NCBI RefSeq assembly: GCF_007993755.1
Contig: NZ_CP042467.1
Location: forward strand, 1,836,001 to 1,900,000
Reading direction: 5' to 3'
Length of the DNA: 64,000 nucleotides
Origin: Microvenator marinus
GTDB lineage: Bacteria; Myxococcota_A; Bradymonadia; Bradymonadales; Bradymonadaceae
The notes under the pieces are model-generated. The model did not search any database. It had not been told where the DNA came from and was given only the letters and a program-made list of their open reading frames with translations. The first letter of the stretch is position 1. Every line of letters starts with the position of its first letter. The translations under genes were made by a program, and so were the position numbers. Shown here in pieces: positions 42,002 to 51,085 of this stretch.

Positions 42002-43360
42002 TCAGGAGTTTGACGCGCTCAGCGTAGCCGCCAGGGCCAACAAAAGCGCGTCATCTCCCGGCCTCGCCAGGAGTTGTACACCCACTGGCAGGCCATCCAC
42101 ACTCCCATAAGGCACCGTGAGACCGGGTTGACCGGTCACGTTCGCAATGGCGGTGAAGAGCCCCAATGTGGCGGCGCCTTCAAAATGAGTTTTGGGGTTG
42201 GAATTTGTATACTCACCGACTTTTGGAGCAATCACACCGATGGTCGGTGTGATCACTACGTCCAAGCCGAGCATCGCGGATCTCCCCACCGCTTCCAAAC
42301 CGCGAAACCGTCTGAACGCCTCATTCATCTTGATCTTGCGGCCCGACTCCACAAACCACTTTACAGTCGGCTCAAGCTTGGCGGCACGCGCCAAAGGAAT
42401 CCGAGAAACCAACTTTTGGTAGACGGGGGTGAACTCCTCAAGGGTCGCTTGCGGCGTTGGCCTTATCTCCACATGATGCCCGGCCTCTTCAAGTTCAGCC
42501 GCGGCCTTGCGAACCAACGCGACCACCCTCGGATCCGCCTCTGACGATGGCGTCTCGAGGATCATTCCAATCCTGAGCTTTGGAATCTCCATTCTGGCGC
42601 GCCGTGAATAGGCACCGTCCGATCCAGCCAAGACGTCCAGAAGCTGCGCCAAATCCTGAAGGCTTCGAGCTATGGGCCCCACAGTAGTCATTCCAAAGGG
42701 ATCTACGCCTTGCGCCGCATCTTTGACCAATCCGCGCGTAGGCTTAAGCCCAAACAAACCGTTGAGCGACGCTGGAATTCTCACGGATCCCGCACCATCA
42801 CTACCCGGCGCTATGGGTAAAAGCCCCGCCGCCACGGCCGCGCCAGCACCCGCGCTTGAACCACCTGAAGTTCGTTCGGTATCCCAAGGATTTCTGGTGG
42901 CACTACCGTCCAGAGACTCGGCCATCGGCATTAGGCCGAGCTCAGACATCGTAGTCTTTCCAAGGATAATGAAGCCCGCTTCTCGCAAGCTCTTGACCAT
43001 GATGTCGTCCACCGGGCTCCAGAGCCATTCGAAAGACTTCGAGCCGAGGGTCGTCTTTGAAAATCGCACCATATGATGGTCTTTGACCGCTGTGGGCACG
43101 CCATGAAACACGCCGCGTAGCTTACCCTTCTTTCGCTCGCGATCCGCCTTCTCAGCGTCTTTGCGCGCCGCGTCAGCCTGCATATGAATCATCGCGTTCA
43201 AGCGGCCGTCGTGCCGCTCGATCCTGGCGAGGTAGTACTCGACGAGCTCTAGCGAGGTGATCTCACCGTCTCGAATCCGGCGCGCCTGCTCCACAGCCGA
43301 GAGCTCGCTTATGCCCGACTCTCGAAACTCGCTCGCCAGTGGCATCACATGATTATCCAT
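42002..43360 (-). CDS. Amidase-signature family amidase
   Basis: 452 residues. The Ser-cisSer-Lys triad of the family is visible: lysine in PTAVKDHH, serine in TSGGSSAGAGAAVAAG and nucleophile serine in GSDGAGSVRIPASLNG. No GatB or GatC is near, and the sequence differs from GatA in the substrate region, so a stand-alone amidase (hydrolysing aliphatic or aryl amides) is more likely than glutamyl-tRNA amidotransferase. The ATG at 43360 is preceded by AGAGGT. It is 13 bases downstream of fumC on the same strand. Confidence 0.88.
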   Translation of the reverse strand: MDNHVMPLASEFRESGISELSAVEQARRIRDGEITSLELVEYYLARIERHDGRLNAMIHMQADAARKDAEKADRERKKGKLRGVFHGVPTAVKDHHMVRFSKTTLGSKSFEWLWSPVDDIMVKSLREAGFIILGKTTMSELGLMPMAESLDGSATRNPWDTERTSGGSSAGAGAAVAAGLLPIAPGSDGAGSVRIPASLNGLFGLKPTRGLVKDAAQGVDPFGMTTVGPIARSLQDLAQLLDVLAGSDGAYSRRARMEIPKLRIGMILETPSSEADPRVVALVRKAAAELEEAGHHVEIRPTPQATLEEFTPVYQKLVSRIPLARAAKLEPTVKWFVESGRKIKMNEAFRRFRGLEAVGRSAMLGLDVVITPTIGVIAPKVGEYTNSNPKTHFEGAATLGLFTAIANVTGQPGLTVPYGSVDGLPVGVQLLARPGDDALLLALAATLSASNS

Positions 43361-43373
43361 CAGAACCTCTTTG

Positions 43374-44762
43374 CTACTTTGGGTGCACCATATCCGCGGG
43401 CACCACGGCAGCATCAAACTCCTCCGCGCTCATCAAATCAAGCTCAATGACCACTTGTTTGAGCGTCTTATCTTCGTCGAAGGCCTTTTTGGCCACTTTT
43501 GCCGCGTTATCGTAGCCGATATGCGGGTTGAGGGCCGTCACCAACATCAGCGAGCGCTGGAGGTTTTCCTCGATTTTCTGCCGATTGGGCTCAATCCCGA
43601 CCACGCAATTTTCGCGGAAAGAATCACATGCATCTGTGAGCAGACGTGCGCTTTGCATCACGTTATGCGCGATCATCGGCAGGTAAACATTAAGCTCAAA
43701 ATTGCCACTCGCCCCGGCAAAACCCACCGCGGCGTTGTTTCCGAAAATCTGACAACACACCATGGTCATCGCCTCAGCCTGTGTGGGATTGACCTTGCCG
43801 GGCATGATGCTCGACCCAGGCTCATTCGCCGGCAATCGGAGCTCGCTGATTCCACAGCGGGGCCCAGACCCTAGCCATCGGATATCATTCGCGATCTTAA
43901 AGAGTGAACCGGCAAGCGTGTTCATAGCGCCGTGTGCCTCAACCAGCGCCTCTTTGCCCGCGAGTTGCGCAAACTTATTCGGCGCTGAGAGGAAAGGGTA
44001 GCCTGTCAACTCCTCCAGTGTTTGCGCCACTTTCTCGGCATATCCTTCTTTGGTGTTGAGCCCGGTGCCTACCGCCGTACCACCGATGGCTAGTTCGTAG
44101 ACCAACTCCAAAGCGTGCTCCAATGCGCGTAGGCTATAGTCGAGCTGAGCAGCATATCCCGAAAACTCTTGTCCAAGCGTCAGCGGCGTGGCGTCCATGA
44201 GGTGAGTTCGGCCAATCTTGACGATCCCCTTATAGGCCTCGGATTTTTCCTCGAGGGCATCGCGCAGGTTTCGCACGGCCGGCATCAACTCTTGCCTGAA
44301 GACGTCCGCGGTGGCCACATGAATGGCCGTTGGAAAACTGTCATTGGTTGACTGACTCTTATTCACATCATCATTCGGGTGAACCACACCTTTATCACCG
44401 CGTTTTCCGCCTAGAATTTCATTGGCGCGATTGGCGATCACCTCATTGGTGTTCATGTTCGTCTGAGTCCCTGAACCCGTCTGCCAAACTACGAGAGGAA
44501 ACTCGTCGTCCCACTTACCTTCGATTACCTCTTGGGCCGCTTTCTGAATTGCATTCTTCTTCTCGGAATCCAGAACCCCTACATGTGCATTCGCCTCAGC
44601 AGCGGCGTACTTCACCATCCCCAGCGCCTTAATCATCGGGCGCGGCATGCGGTGCCCACCGATCTTAAAGTTCTGAATTGAACGCTGAGTTTGTGCGCCC
44701 CAATATCTCTCTTCAGGGACCTCAATGGCGCCCATGCTGTCGTATTCCGTACGTGTACCCAT
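43374..44762 (-). CDS. fumC: Fumarate hydratase class II
   Basis: TCA-cycle enzyme converting fumarate and malate, 462 residues. Signatures: [19 protein letters not shown] (active site), [15 protein letters not shown] and the superfamily signature [13 protein letters not shown] with the catalytic serine loop. The length and the motifs distinguish FumC from aspartase or argininosuccinate lyase. Start at 44762 with AAGGAGA nine bases upstream; a further in-frame TTG at 44780 is not used. The big sigma-54 activator gene lies upstream on the same strand with a 45-base gap. Confidence 0.95.
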   Translation of the reverse strand: MGTRTEYDSMGAIEVPEERYWGAQTQRSIQNFKIGGHRMPRPMIKALGMVKYAAAEANAHVGVLDSEKKNAIQKAAQEVIEGKWDDEFPLVVWQTGSGTQTNMNTNEVIANRANEILGGKRGDKGVVHPNDDVNKSQSTNDSFPTAIHVATADVFRQELMPAVRNLRDALEEKSEAYKGIVKIGRTHLMDATPLTLGQEFSGYAAQLDYSLRALEHALELVYELAIGGTAVGTGLNTKEGYAEKVAQTLEELTGYPFLSAPNKFAQLAGKEALVEAHGAMNTLAGSLFKIANDIRWLGSGPRCGISELRLPANEPGSSIMPGKVNPTQAEAMTMVCCQIFGNNAAVGFAGASGNFELNVYLPMIAHNVMQSARLLTDACDSFRENCVVGIEPNRQKIEENLQRSLMLVTALNPHIGYDNAAKVAKKAFDEDKTLKQVVIELDLMSAEEFDAAVVPADMVHPK

Positions 44763-44807
44763 ACTTATCGTCTCCTTCAAAAGTGGAATATTCTCCCCGC
44801 TTTGATG

Positions 44808-47800
44808 TTATGTATCCGCCGCCCGATTCAAGACGCGATAGAGCGTACGCACACTGATGCCGAGCTCCCTCGCGGCGAGCTCGCGGTGTCCGTCGTGGGC
44901 CTCCAAAGCTCGTTTCACCTCTTGAACGCTCACAGCTCTGGGCCTGCCCTGCGATCGCGGCTCAGTGGCCATCTCAGGTCTCCTCGACTGAATTGTGGGA
45001 GCACCCGAGACTCGGCTACGAATAAATGGCTGGAGATCGTGGGCCTCAATACGATCGGACTCCGCCATCGCAAGCCCAGCACTCATCACGTTCTGAAGCT
45101 CCCGCACATTTCCAGGCCAGTCGTGTCGAAGCACGAGCTCTGCCGCACCAACACTGAGGCTCGCGCTCTTTTTCTTCGACTTCAGAATCGCATTGGCAAT
45201 GGGCACGATGTCTTCAGTACGCTCCCTCAGCGCAGGTACAGCGAGCGAAATCGCAGCGATTCGATAGTAGAGATCCTCTCGAAAATCCCCATTTTGGATC
45301 ATCTTCTCAAGGTTTTTGTGGGTCGCCGCCACGATTCGAACGTCGACCTTTTCACTGCGCGTTGAGCCCACGCGCCTCACCACACCCTCTTGAAGCACGC
45401 GAAGCAACTTGACCTGCATGGCAAGCGGTAATTCTGCGATCTCATCCAAAAATAGCGTGCCCTTGTCGGCGGCCTGAAACATGCCGATTCGATCCTGAAC
45501 GGCACCCGTAAATGCCCCCTTCACATGACCGAACATCTCGGATTCCATCAGGGTCTCGGTCAGCGCACCGCAGTTAAGAGCCACAAATGGCCCACGCGCC
45601 CTGCCTGACGCGTCGTGGATGGCGCGGGCGAGCAACTCTTTTCCGGTCCCGGACTCCCCGCAAATCACGACTGGAATCTCGGAAGCCCCAACCTTTTTGA
45701 CCTTGATCAGAACCTCTTCCATCACGCGTGAAACCCACACCAAACCCTGAACCTGAGGGACCTTTGAAGCCCTGACGCGGACAACCTCATCCCTCAGACT
45801 CTCGATAGCCAACTCACGCTCACGGGCAATCGCGTCGAGCCTCTCGTTGGCCTCAGCGAGCTCGGCGCGTGAGTGCTCGAGTTTCGAGATTCGCTCAAGG
45901 TTCGTGAGCGCGAGCGCGACCTGATGACCGTAGGCCTCCATAAGGCGAGGAATCTGGCCGCTGAAAGCACCCGGCGTGTATCGATGGTCAAGATATAATG
46001 CGCCAAGCAGGCCATCTGCGTTTCGCACAGGAACACAGAGAACACTCGTCAGGTCCAGATCCACCACACTTCGCGCCGCCTGAAAACGCGCATCTTCCTT
46101 GGCATTGACGGTAGAAACCGTGCGCCCGGTTCGTGCCGCTTCTTCAGCGATTGTCTGGCTCACACCCTGGTCTTCGGCACCTTCAAGATCCATGTTTCGG
46201 CGCGCCGCAACCTTGAAATTTTTTCCCTCTCGCAGGAGCAAAAACGCCCGTTCGGCGCCGCTCAAACTCAGCGCGATATCAAGGGCTTCGTTTGCCATCT
46301 CGTCTAGACTTGTGGCGCGCAAAATGACTTCGTTGAACCCTAGCAGCCGGTAGAACACCTCTGCACTCTCGGGAGTCTGACTCGGCTGGACAGCCTTCTC
46401 AGGCGCTCGCACCGGCTCATCACGCCCCTCAACACCAGGAAGGCTCGCAAAGAAGTCGCGCCGAAGCTCCCTCGTCAACCCCATCGCAATGGCATTCCTG
46501 GAATCCTTCACGAGGCTCAAGACTTCTTCCTCGAGCTCCTCAAGCCCCTGCGAAATCAGGACTCTCATCAAGTGCGGCGACTCTTCCAAGACAAGCTTAT
46601 GATGGCCGGCCGAGTGGGCTTCCTTAAGCGAACGCCTAAAGAGTTCGATACCCGACATCAGACTCGTATCGGTCTCAATTGCCCAGCCAAGTCTGGCACG
46701 TACAATGCCAAAAAGAGGACCGTGCTCAAGCACTCCACCATTCTCAATGGCCGTCCTCGCCTCTTCCACGATTTTTTCGGCGGCACGCGAATTTGCGTCG
46801 AGCTCTAGCTTGGCGGTCGCCAGCAGAATCTCCACACGCTGCGAAGGACTCGGGGCCTTGGACAAAGCCTCGCGATAGCGCGCCTTGGCGCCGTCTGGCT
46901 CCCCTCGTCTGGCCGCGAGGTCGCCCATTAGCGTCAAACACATCACTTCTGTGGTTCCAAGCCTGCTCGCCTCAGCGATAGCGGCCGCGCGCCTGACCAG
47001 CTCATCAGCCTCTTCGAAGCGCCCGAGAGTCAGGTCGATATTGCCCTGATTCGCCAAAAGGAGTGCGCGTGTGTTTGGCCTGGTGGAATCATGCGAAATG
47101 CGATTGCCACGCGCGTAAAACTCCCGCGCAAGACCTAGCCGCCCTTGCCGGTGGTACGCTGTTCCAGCATTCAAAAGATATGTGGGCAACTCACCATCAA
47201 GCCCCTCGGCTTCCACTATTTCGAGGGCTCGCACATACGCATCACAGGCCTCGTCGAGGCGACCAGCCCGTGTCAATCCGATTCCCCGATATGCGTGCAG
47301 CCGCGCTCTATAGAGGGGCGCGATATCCGGCAGCCGGACGCAATCCTCAAGCTCCTTGAGGGAATCGTGCTCCCCGCGCATCGCACGAGGCGCAGCCTTC
47401 AGAACACTTAGCCAACCGCTGGCATCAGGCCACGCTTTGGACGTCTCCAACGCATACCGTTCAGCATCATCAAAGCGCCCAGCTGAAAGCGAGAGTTGCG
47501 CCCTCCAAAGTCCTGCGTCAAATCCGTCGACGCCGTCCAGAACATCGAGTCCGTCAGCATGGCGCCCCAGCGCGTGAAAAAGCCGCGCAAGCTCCACGAA
47601 GAGCTTCTCGTCCCGAAGCGCGGCGGCGAGTTCCTCGATCTCTGGGGCACTCCTTGAGCCAAAAACCAGGGCGTCGGTCCAAGACTTAAGAACCTTTTCA
47701 CGTTCAGCCTTCGCGCGGCGACGCGCCTTTAGCGCCTTGTATATCTGAGACGCAGTCTTGGAGAGTTCAGAGAAAGCACACGCCTGAATCATCGCCTCCG

Positions 47801-49163
47801 AGGTCTCCTCCCATTCGCGAGTCAAAGCCTTAAGCTGCGTGGTATCGAGAGCGGTTTTGGTAACGCCAGAACCCGCCCCAATCTCGGCGTTCAAGGCACG
47901 TAGCATGCCGCAAAGAGACTCCCCGTGTGCGCGGGTAAGCTCCTCAAATCTTTTCCTCGGAATGTCTCGAATCTCGGCACGGGTGCTTCGCGCGCGCCAC
48001 GACTTCCAGAAGTCATTTTCCGAAATGCGGACCTGCAATACCTCGGCGGCTTCCAAAAGACCTCGGTGACCCACAACACGACCATTGGTGTATTTTTTGT
48101 ACCAGGACGCCCAATCTTTTAAGTCCTGAGAATAGGCGTCTGCCGGGTCGGAAAAGACCACGAGTTGACGGGGAGACAAGACTTCCGCAAAGCGCCTGAA
48201 CACCCTCAAACGGTCTCCGGTCAACGGTCCTACGGGTTTGCCACTCAACTCCTCGATCGACCGAATCAGCGGCTCCCAGAATGGTCCATCAGAAGCTCGG
48301 ACCTGCAAAACCGTCTGCCCTTCCAACTCAAGTTGGCGGCAGGCGCGGTCCAACACAAGGCTTGCGGTATCTGCATCTGACACGAGCTCCAAAGAATCGG
48401 CAGAACGAATGGTGTCTAAGAAGGCGTCAAAAGAAGAAGGCCACGGTAATCCAACGGGAGCCACGGACGATTTGGCACCGAGCAGGCGTAACTGCTCTAT
48501 AATCGACTCGATCTGCGGCCTCTCATCCGGAGCCGATTGAAAGACCCGAAAGAGCAGATCCCGTAGAGCCTTAGGGACTTTTTGAGACTTCCTAGGCTTC
48601 TTGCTTAAATGTGCACGGGCCCATGAACTAAGGTCCGCCGCCTGATACGGCCAATCGCCGTCAAACGCTCGGTAGATCAATGTGGCCAACGCGTAGACAT
48701 CGGCCGAGGGACCAGGCGACGCGCCTTCCCATTGTTCAGGGGCCATCAGTGGGGCGCTACCGGCGACTTTTGGCCCGATCGTTGCGCCGATTCGCGTATC
48801 GATCAGAACGAGTCCAGACTCGGTCTGAATCACATTATTCGGCTGCAGATCGCCGTGAAACATGCCTTGTTCATGCAGGCCCGCAACGATTTGCGCCAGG
48901 CGCACAAGATCGTCCGGAGAAGGTTCGTGGACTTCCCACGTGGTGCCATCGACCCAATCGCGTTCGGCGATCAACCAGATGCCGTCGCGGTCTTTATCAA
49001 GGTAGAATCGTCTCCATGACGCACAACCATCCACGCTTGTGAGCCAAACATCGTCGGGGCTAAAGTCCCGAACTCTAACGCCCTTTCGAATCCGCTTCTC
49101 CTGGCCAGCTCGAAGAACCCACGTTCGCTCCCCATCTCTTTGCGAGATCAATTCCAAACTCAT
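44808..49163 (-). CDS. Sigma-54 activator with N-terminal kinase-like, TPR and GAF regions
   Basis: 1451 residues. Residues 1-220 are a kinase-like fold: HGDLQPNN at 103-110 in place of HRD...N and DTR at 122-124 in place of DFG, with no clear VAIK lysine, so its activity is doubtful. A long helical region (about 490-880) has TPR-like repeats; a GAF domain spans about 945-1100. The AAA+ domain has Walker A GESGTGKE (about 1167), the sigma-54-contacting GAFTGA (about 1215) and Walker B LFLDEIAEL. The C-terminus is a Fis-type HTH (AARELGISVRTLYRVLNR). GAFTGA means it drives sigma-54 promoters. It is divergent from yoaK by 16 bases. Confidence 0.93.
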   Translation of the reverse strand: MSLELISQRDGERTWVLRAGQEKRIRKGVRVRDFSPDDVWLTSVDGCASWRRFYLDKDRDGIWLIAERDWVDGTTWEVHEPSPDDLVRLAQIVAGLHEQGMFHGDLQPNNVIQTESGLVLIDTRIGATIGPKVAGSAPLMAPEQWEGASPGPSADVYALATLIYRAFDGDWPYQAADLSSWARAHLSKKPRKSQKVPKALRDLLFRVFQSAPDERPQIESIIEQLRLLGAKSSVAPVGLPWPSSFDAFLDTIRSADSLELVSDADTASLVLDRACRQLELEGQTVLQVRASDGPFWEPLIRSIEELSGKPVGPLTGDRLRVFRRFAEVLSPRQLVVFSDPADAYSQDLKDWASWYKKYTNGRVVGHRGLLEAAEVLQVRISENDFWKSWRARSTRAEIRDIPRKRFEELTRAHGESLCGMLRALNAEIGAGSGVTKTALDTTQLKALTREWEETSEAMIQACAFSELSKTASQIYKALKARRRAKAEREKVLKSWTDALVFGSRSAPEIEELAAALRDEKLFVELARLFHALGRHADGLDVLDGVDGFDAGLWRAQLSLSAGRFDDAERYALETSKAWPDASGWLSVLKAAPRAMRGEHDSLKELEDCVRLPDIAPLYRARLHAYRGIGLTRAGRLDEACDAYVRALEIVEAEGLDGELPTYLLNAGTAYHRQGRLGLAREFYARGNRISHDSTRPNTRALLLANQGNIDLTLGRFEEADELVRRAAAIAEASRLGTTEVMCLTLMGDLAARRGEPDGAKARYREALSKAPSPSQRVEILLATAKLELDANSRAAEKIVEEARTAIENGGVLEHGPLFGIVRARLGWAIETDTSLMSGIELFRRSLKEAHSAGHHKLVLEESPHLMRVLISQGLEELEEEVLSLVKDSRNAIAMGLTRELRRDFFASLPGVEGRDEPVRAPEKAVQPSQTPESAEVFYRLLGFNEVILRATSLDEMANEALDIALSLSGAERAFLLLREGKNFKVAARRNMDLEGAEDQGVSQTIAEEAARTGRTVSTVNAKEDARFQAARSVVDLDLTSVLCVPVRNADGLLGALYLDHRYTPGAFSGQIPRLMEAYGHQVALALTNLERISKLEHSRAELAEANERLDAIARERELAIESLRDEVVRVRASKVPQVQGLVWVSRVMEEVLIKVKKVGASEIPVVICGESGTGKELLARAIHDASGRARGPFVALNCGALTETLMESEMFGHVKGAFTGAVQDRIGMFQAADKGTLFLDEIAELPLAMQVKLLRVLQEGVVRRVGSTRSEKVDVRIVAATHKNLEKMIQNGDFREDLYYRIAAISLAVPALRERTEDIVPIANAILKSKKKSASLSVGAAELVLRHDWPGNVRELQNVMSAGLAMAESDRIEAHDLQPFIRSRVSGAPTIQSRRPEMATEPRSQGRPRAVSVQEVKRALEAHDGHRELAARELGISVRTLYRVLNRAADT

Positions 49164-49179
49164 GGTATTAGCTTAGCCC

Positions 49180-49836
49180 ATGAATAACCAACCCTCCAAC
49201 TTCGTGTTTTTCCTCATCGGCGGCGCGCTACTCTCAGCCACCGCGGGATTCGTGGACGCCGCAACCATACTCGCCCCGGGCCAACTCGCCGTATCGCACG
49301 TCACAGGCTCGGTGGCCAAACTTGCCGTGGACACCGCCAGCGGAGGCTCATTGAGCACGGGACTGATATTTGGCGGCATCGGCGCGTTTTTCCTTGGAAG
49401 TGCGCTCAGCGGCGCCACCCTCGAGTCCACACAACTCAGACTCGGTCGCCGATACGGCGTACTTCTTTGCATCGAGGGACTGCTCTTGACCGCAGCCGCG
49501 CTACTCCTGATAAGCGGCGAGCCCAAAGGAGTGATCTTGGCAGCCGCGGCGTGTGGGTTGCAAAATGCGATGGCCACCCAATATAGCGGAGCCATCGTCA
49601 GAACCACCCATGTCACGGGCCTCGTCACCGACCTCGGCATCACGCTCGGCAAATGGGTTTCCAGAAAACCTGTCGAAAGCTGGCGCGCCATACTTCACAC
49701 CACGTTGGCACTAAGTTTCGGCCTCGGAGCCTTCACCGGCGCGAAACTCTACGCAACCTATGGCGGCGCCATCCTCTTCGGGCCTGCGATCACGATTCTG
49801 CTACTCGGCGCTGCTTACGCGGCCCGCAAAAAGTAA
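49180..49836 (+). CDS. YoaK-family (DUF1275) membrane protein
   Basis: 218 residues with about six hydrophobic helices. The conserved start (GGALLSATAGFVDAATIL), then HVTGSVAKLA, GLQNAMATQYSGAIVRTTHV and TGLVTDLGITLG are typical of YoaK/DUF1275 integral membrane proteins, whose function is not established. Only 16 bases separate its ATG from the divergent activator start, so their promoters must overlap one another or the coding regions. Confidence 0.88.
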   Translation: MNNQPSNFVFFLIGGALLSATAGFVDAATILAPGQLAVSHVTGSVAKLAVDTASGGSLSTGLIFGGIGAFFLGSALSGATLESTQLRLGRRYGVLLCIEGLLLTAAALLLISGEPKGVILAAAACGLQNAMATQYSGAIVRTTHVTGLVTDLGITLGKWVSRKPVESWRAILHTTLALSFGLGAFTGAKLYATYGGAILFGPAITILLLGAAYAARKK

Positions 49837-49875
49837 AGCTGACAACCCACCAAGCCTGTCAAAACAAAGCACTTA

Positions 49876-49906
49876 TGTCATGACATTAACAACCTACGTC
49901 ATGACA
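49876..49906. promoter_or_regulatory. Two CATGAC-centred palindromes 21 bp apart, candidate upstream activator sites
   Basis: TGTCATGACA (49876-49885, a perfect 10-base palindrome) and CGTCATGACA (49897-49906) start 21 bases apart, two helical turns, and each is followed by a short A/T-rich stretch and AACAACCTA. They lie about 75-105 bases upstream of the sigma-54-like promoter at 49981, the usual distance for enhancer sites bound by Fis-type activators. Confidence 0.5.
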
Positions 49907-49980
49907 ATAAACAACCTACCCACCCACACAAACCATCTAGAAACAAAATAAATCAACCACTTAATCACAATCACAACATA

Positions 49981-49996
49981 TGGCACGGAGATTGAA
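49981..49996 (+). promoter_or_regulatory. Sigma-54-type (-24/-12) promoter for the tandem lipoprotein genes
   Basis: TGGCAC (49981-49986), five bases, TTGAA (49992-49996). It matches the consensus TGGCAC-N5-TTGCA except for A in place of the -12 C. The expected start of transcription is near 50008. The ATG at 50040 follows with AAGGAG at 50028-50033. The imperfect -12 box is the weak point. Confidence 0.5.
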
Positions 49997-50039
49997 CTAG
50001 TAGATGAACGTCACTTAAACACGAACCAAGGAGTTCATC

Positions 50040-51062
50040 ATGTACCGATTGACACTAACCACCCTACTCGCCGCCTTGACCCTTAGCGCATGCGCTCAGG
50101 ACGACGCTCCGATCCATATGCAAGATGCCGAGGGCGACGAATTCCGGCAGGGACTCATCACCACCGACGACATCGCGATGGAATTCAACACCGGCAACAC
50201 AAGACAACAAGCCCTCGAAGGCCAGGTCAGCGTCATCGCGGCCCTCACCGCCGATTCGGTGATTTCCACCAATGCATGGGTCTTCGCACACATCCAGCTC
50301 ATGCGCGCCATCAGCCTCTACCCACCCACACTTGAGGAAGAGAACGCACGCGTCTGGGAAGGAGAAGACAAAGGCAACTTCTACCGAGTCCGAATCGAGC
50401 GCGAGGATCGGGAAGAAGGCACCCATTTCACCTACTCATTCCACGGACGACTCGCCTCTGAGCCTGCTGAAGACCTGAGGCTGCTCTTAGACGGCGACAT
50501 CCTCAGGACCAAGCTCGCACCGGACGCCGAAGGATTTGGGGTGGTTCGATTCTACTTCGACAACCTTTCCCACCTGGATCCAAACTCCGATGTGCAGGGC
50601 ACGGCACGCGTGGCCTTCAGAAAACATGACGGCACACGGCAGGTGCACAATCGCATGGTCAACATGGTGGTCCCGGACGACCAGCAGTTTCCTGAATTCG
50701 CCGAGTTCGCCTACTCACAAGTACGTGGTGAAGGTGGTGAGCTTAGGTGGTTCTCACGCGGCGACGTCAAGAATGACGGCGAGCCTTTTGAGTACGTCAC
50801 GGCACACTCCAAGTGGAACGCAGACTTCAGTGGGGTTGGGCTCGCCAATGCCTTCGGTGGCAGCATTGATGTTGATGGATGGACCCTCGTCGAGTGCTGG
50901 GGCACCACGCTGCACAAATCCTACGACCTCTTGAGCGTAGGCATGACAGATCTCGAATCGGGCGACCCCGAAAGCTGTGGAGGTAATTCCGACCAATTGG
51001 ACCCTCCTCCGTTCTATGAGACACTGCCGAATGAAGATCCTGAGATTCCGGCGAGTCTATAA
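50040..51062 (+). CDS. Hypothetical lipoprotein, paralogue 1 of a tandem pair
   Basis: 340 residues. Signal peptide with lipobox LSAC followed by AQDD. The mature protein is beta-rich, with acidic and aromatic residues and no known domain. It is a paralogue of the next gene: both have RQQ-L-G near residue 50, a helix leading to an RAIS/DAIS segment, W followed by E/D-rich YR-R/YSRLD, FYFDN/FNFDN near the middle and G-RQV before a final Cys pair (ECWGTT / ECWDEA-type). AAGGAG lies six bases before the ATG. A sigma-54-like promoter and twin palindromes lie upstream, so expression is probably conditional. Confidence 0.75.
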   Translation: MYRLTLTTLLAALTLSACAQDDAPIHMQDAEGDEFRQGLITTDDIAMEFNTGNTRQQALEGQVSVIAALTADSVISTNAWVFAHIQLMRAISLYPPTLEEENARVWEGEDKGNFYRVRIEREDREEGTHFTYSFHGRLASEPAEDLRLLLDGDILRTKLAPDAEGFGVVRFYFDNLSHLDPNSDVQGTARVAFRKHDGTRQVHNRMVNMVVPDDQQFPEFAEFAYSQVRGEGGELRWFSRGDVKNDGEPFEYVTAHSKWNADFSGVGLANAFGGSIDVDGWTLVECWGTTLHKSYDLLSVGMTDLESGDPESCGGNSDQLDPPPFYETLPNEDPEIPASL

Positions 51063-51085
51063 ATCACGAACCAGGACCACGAACC

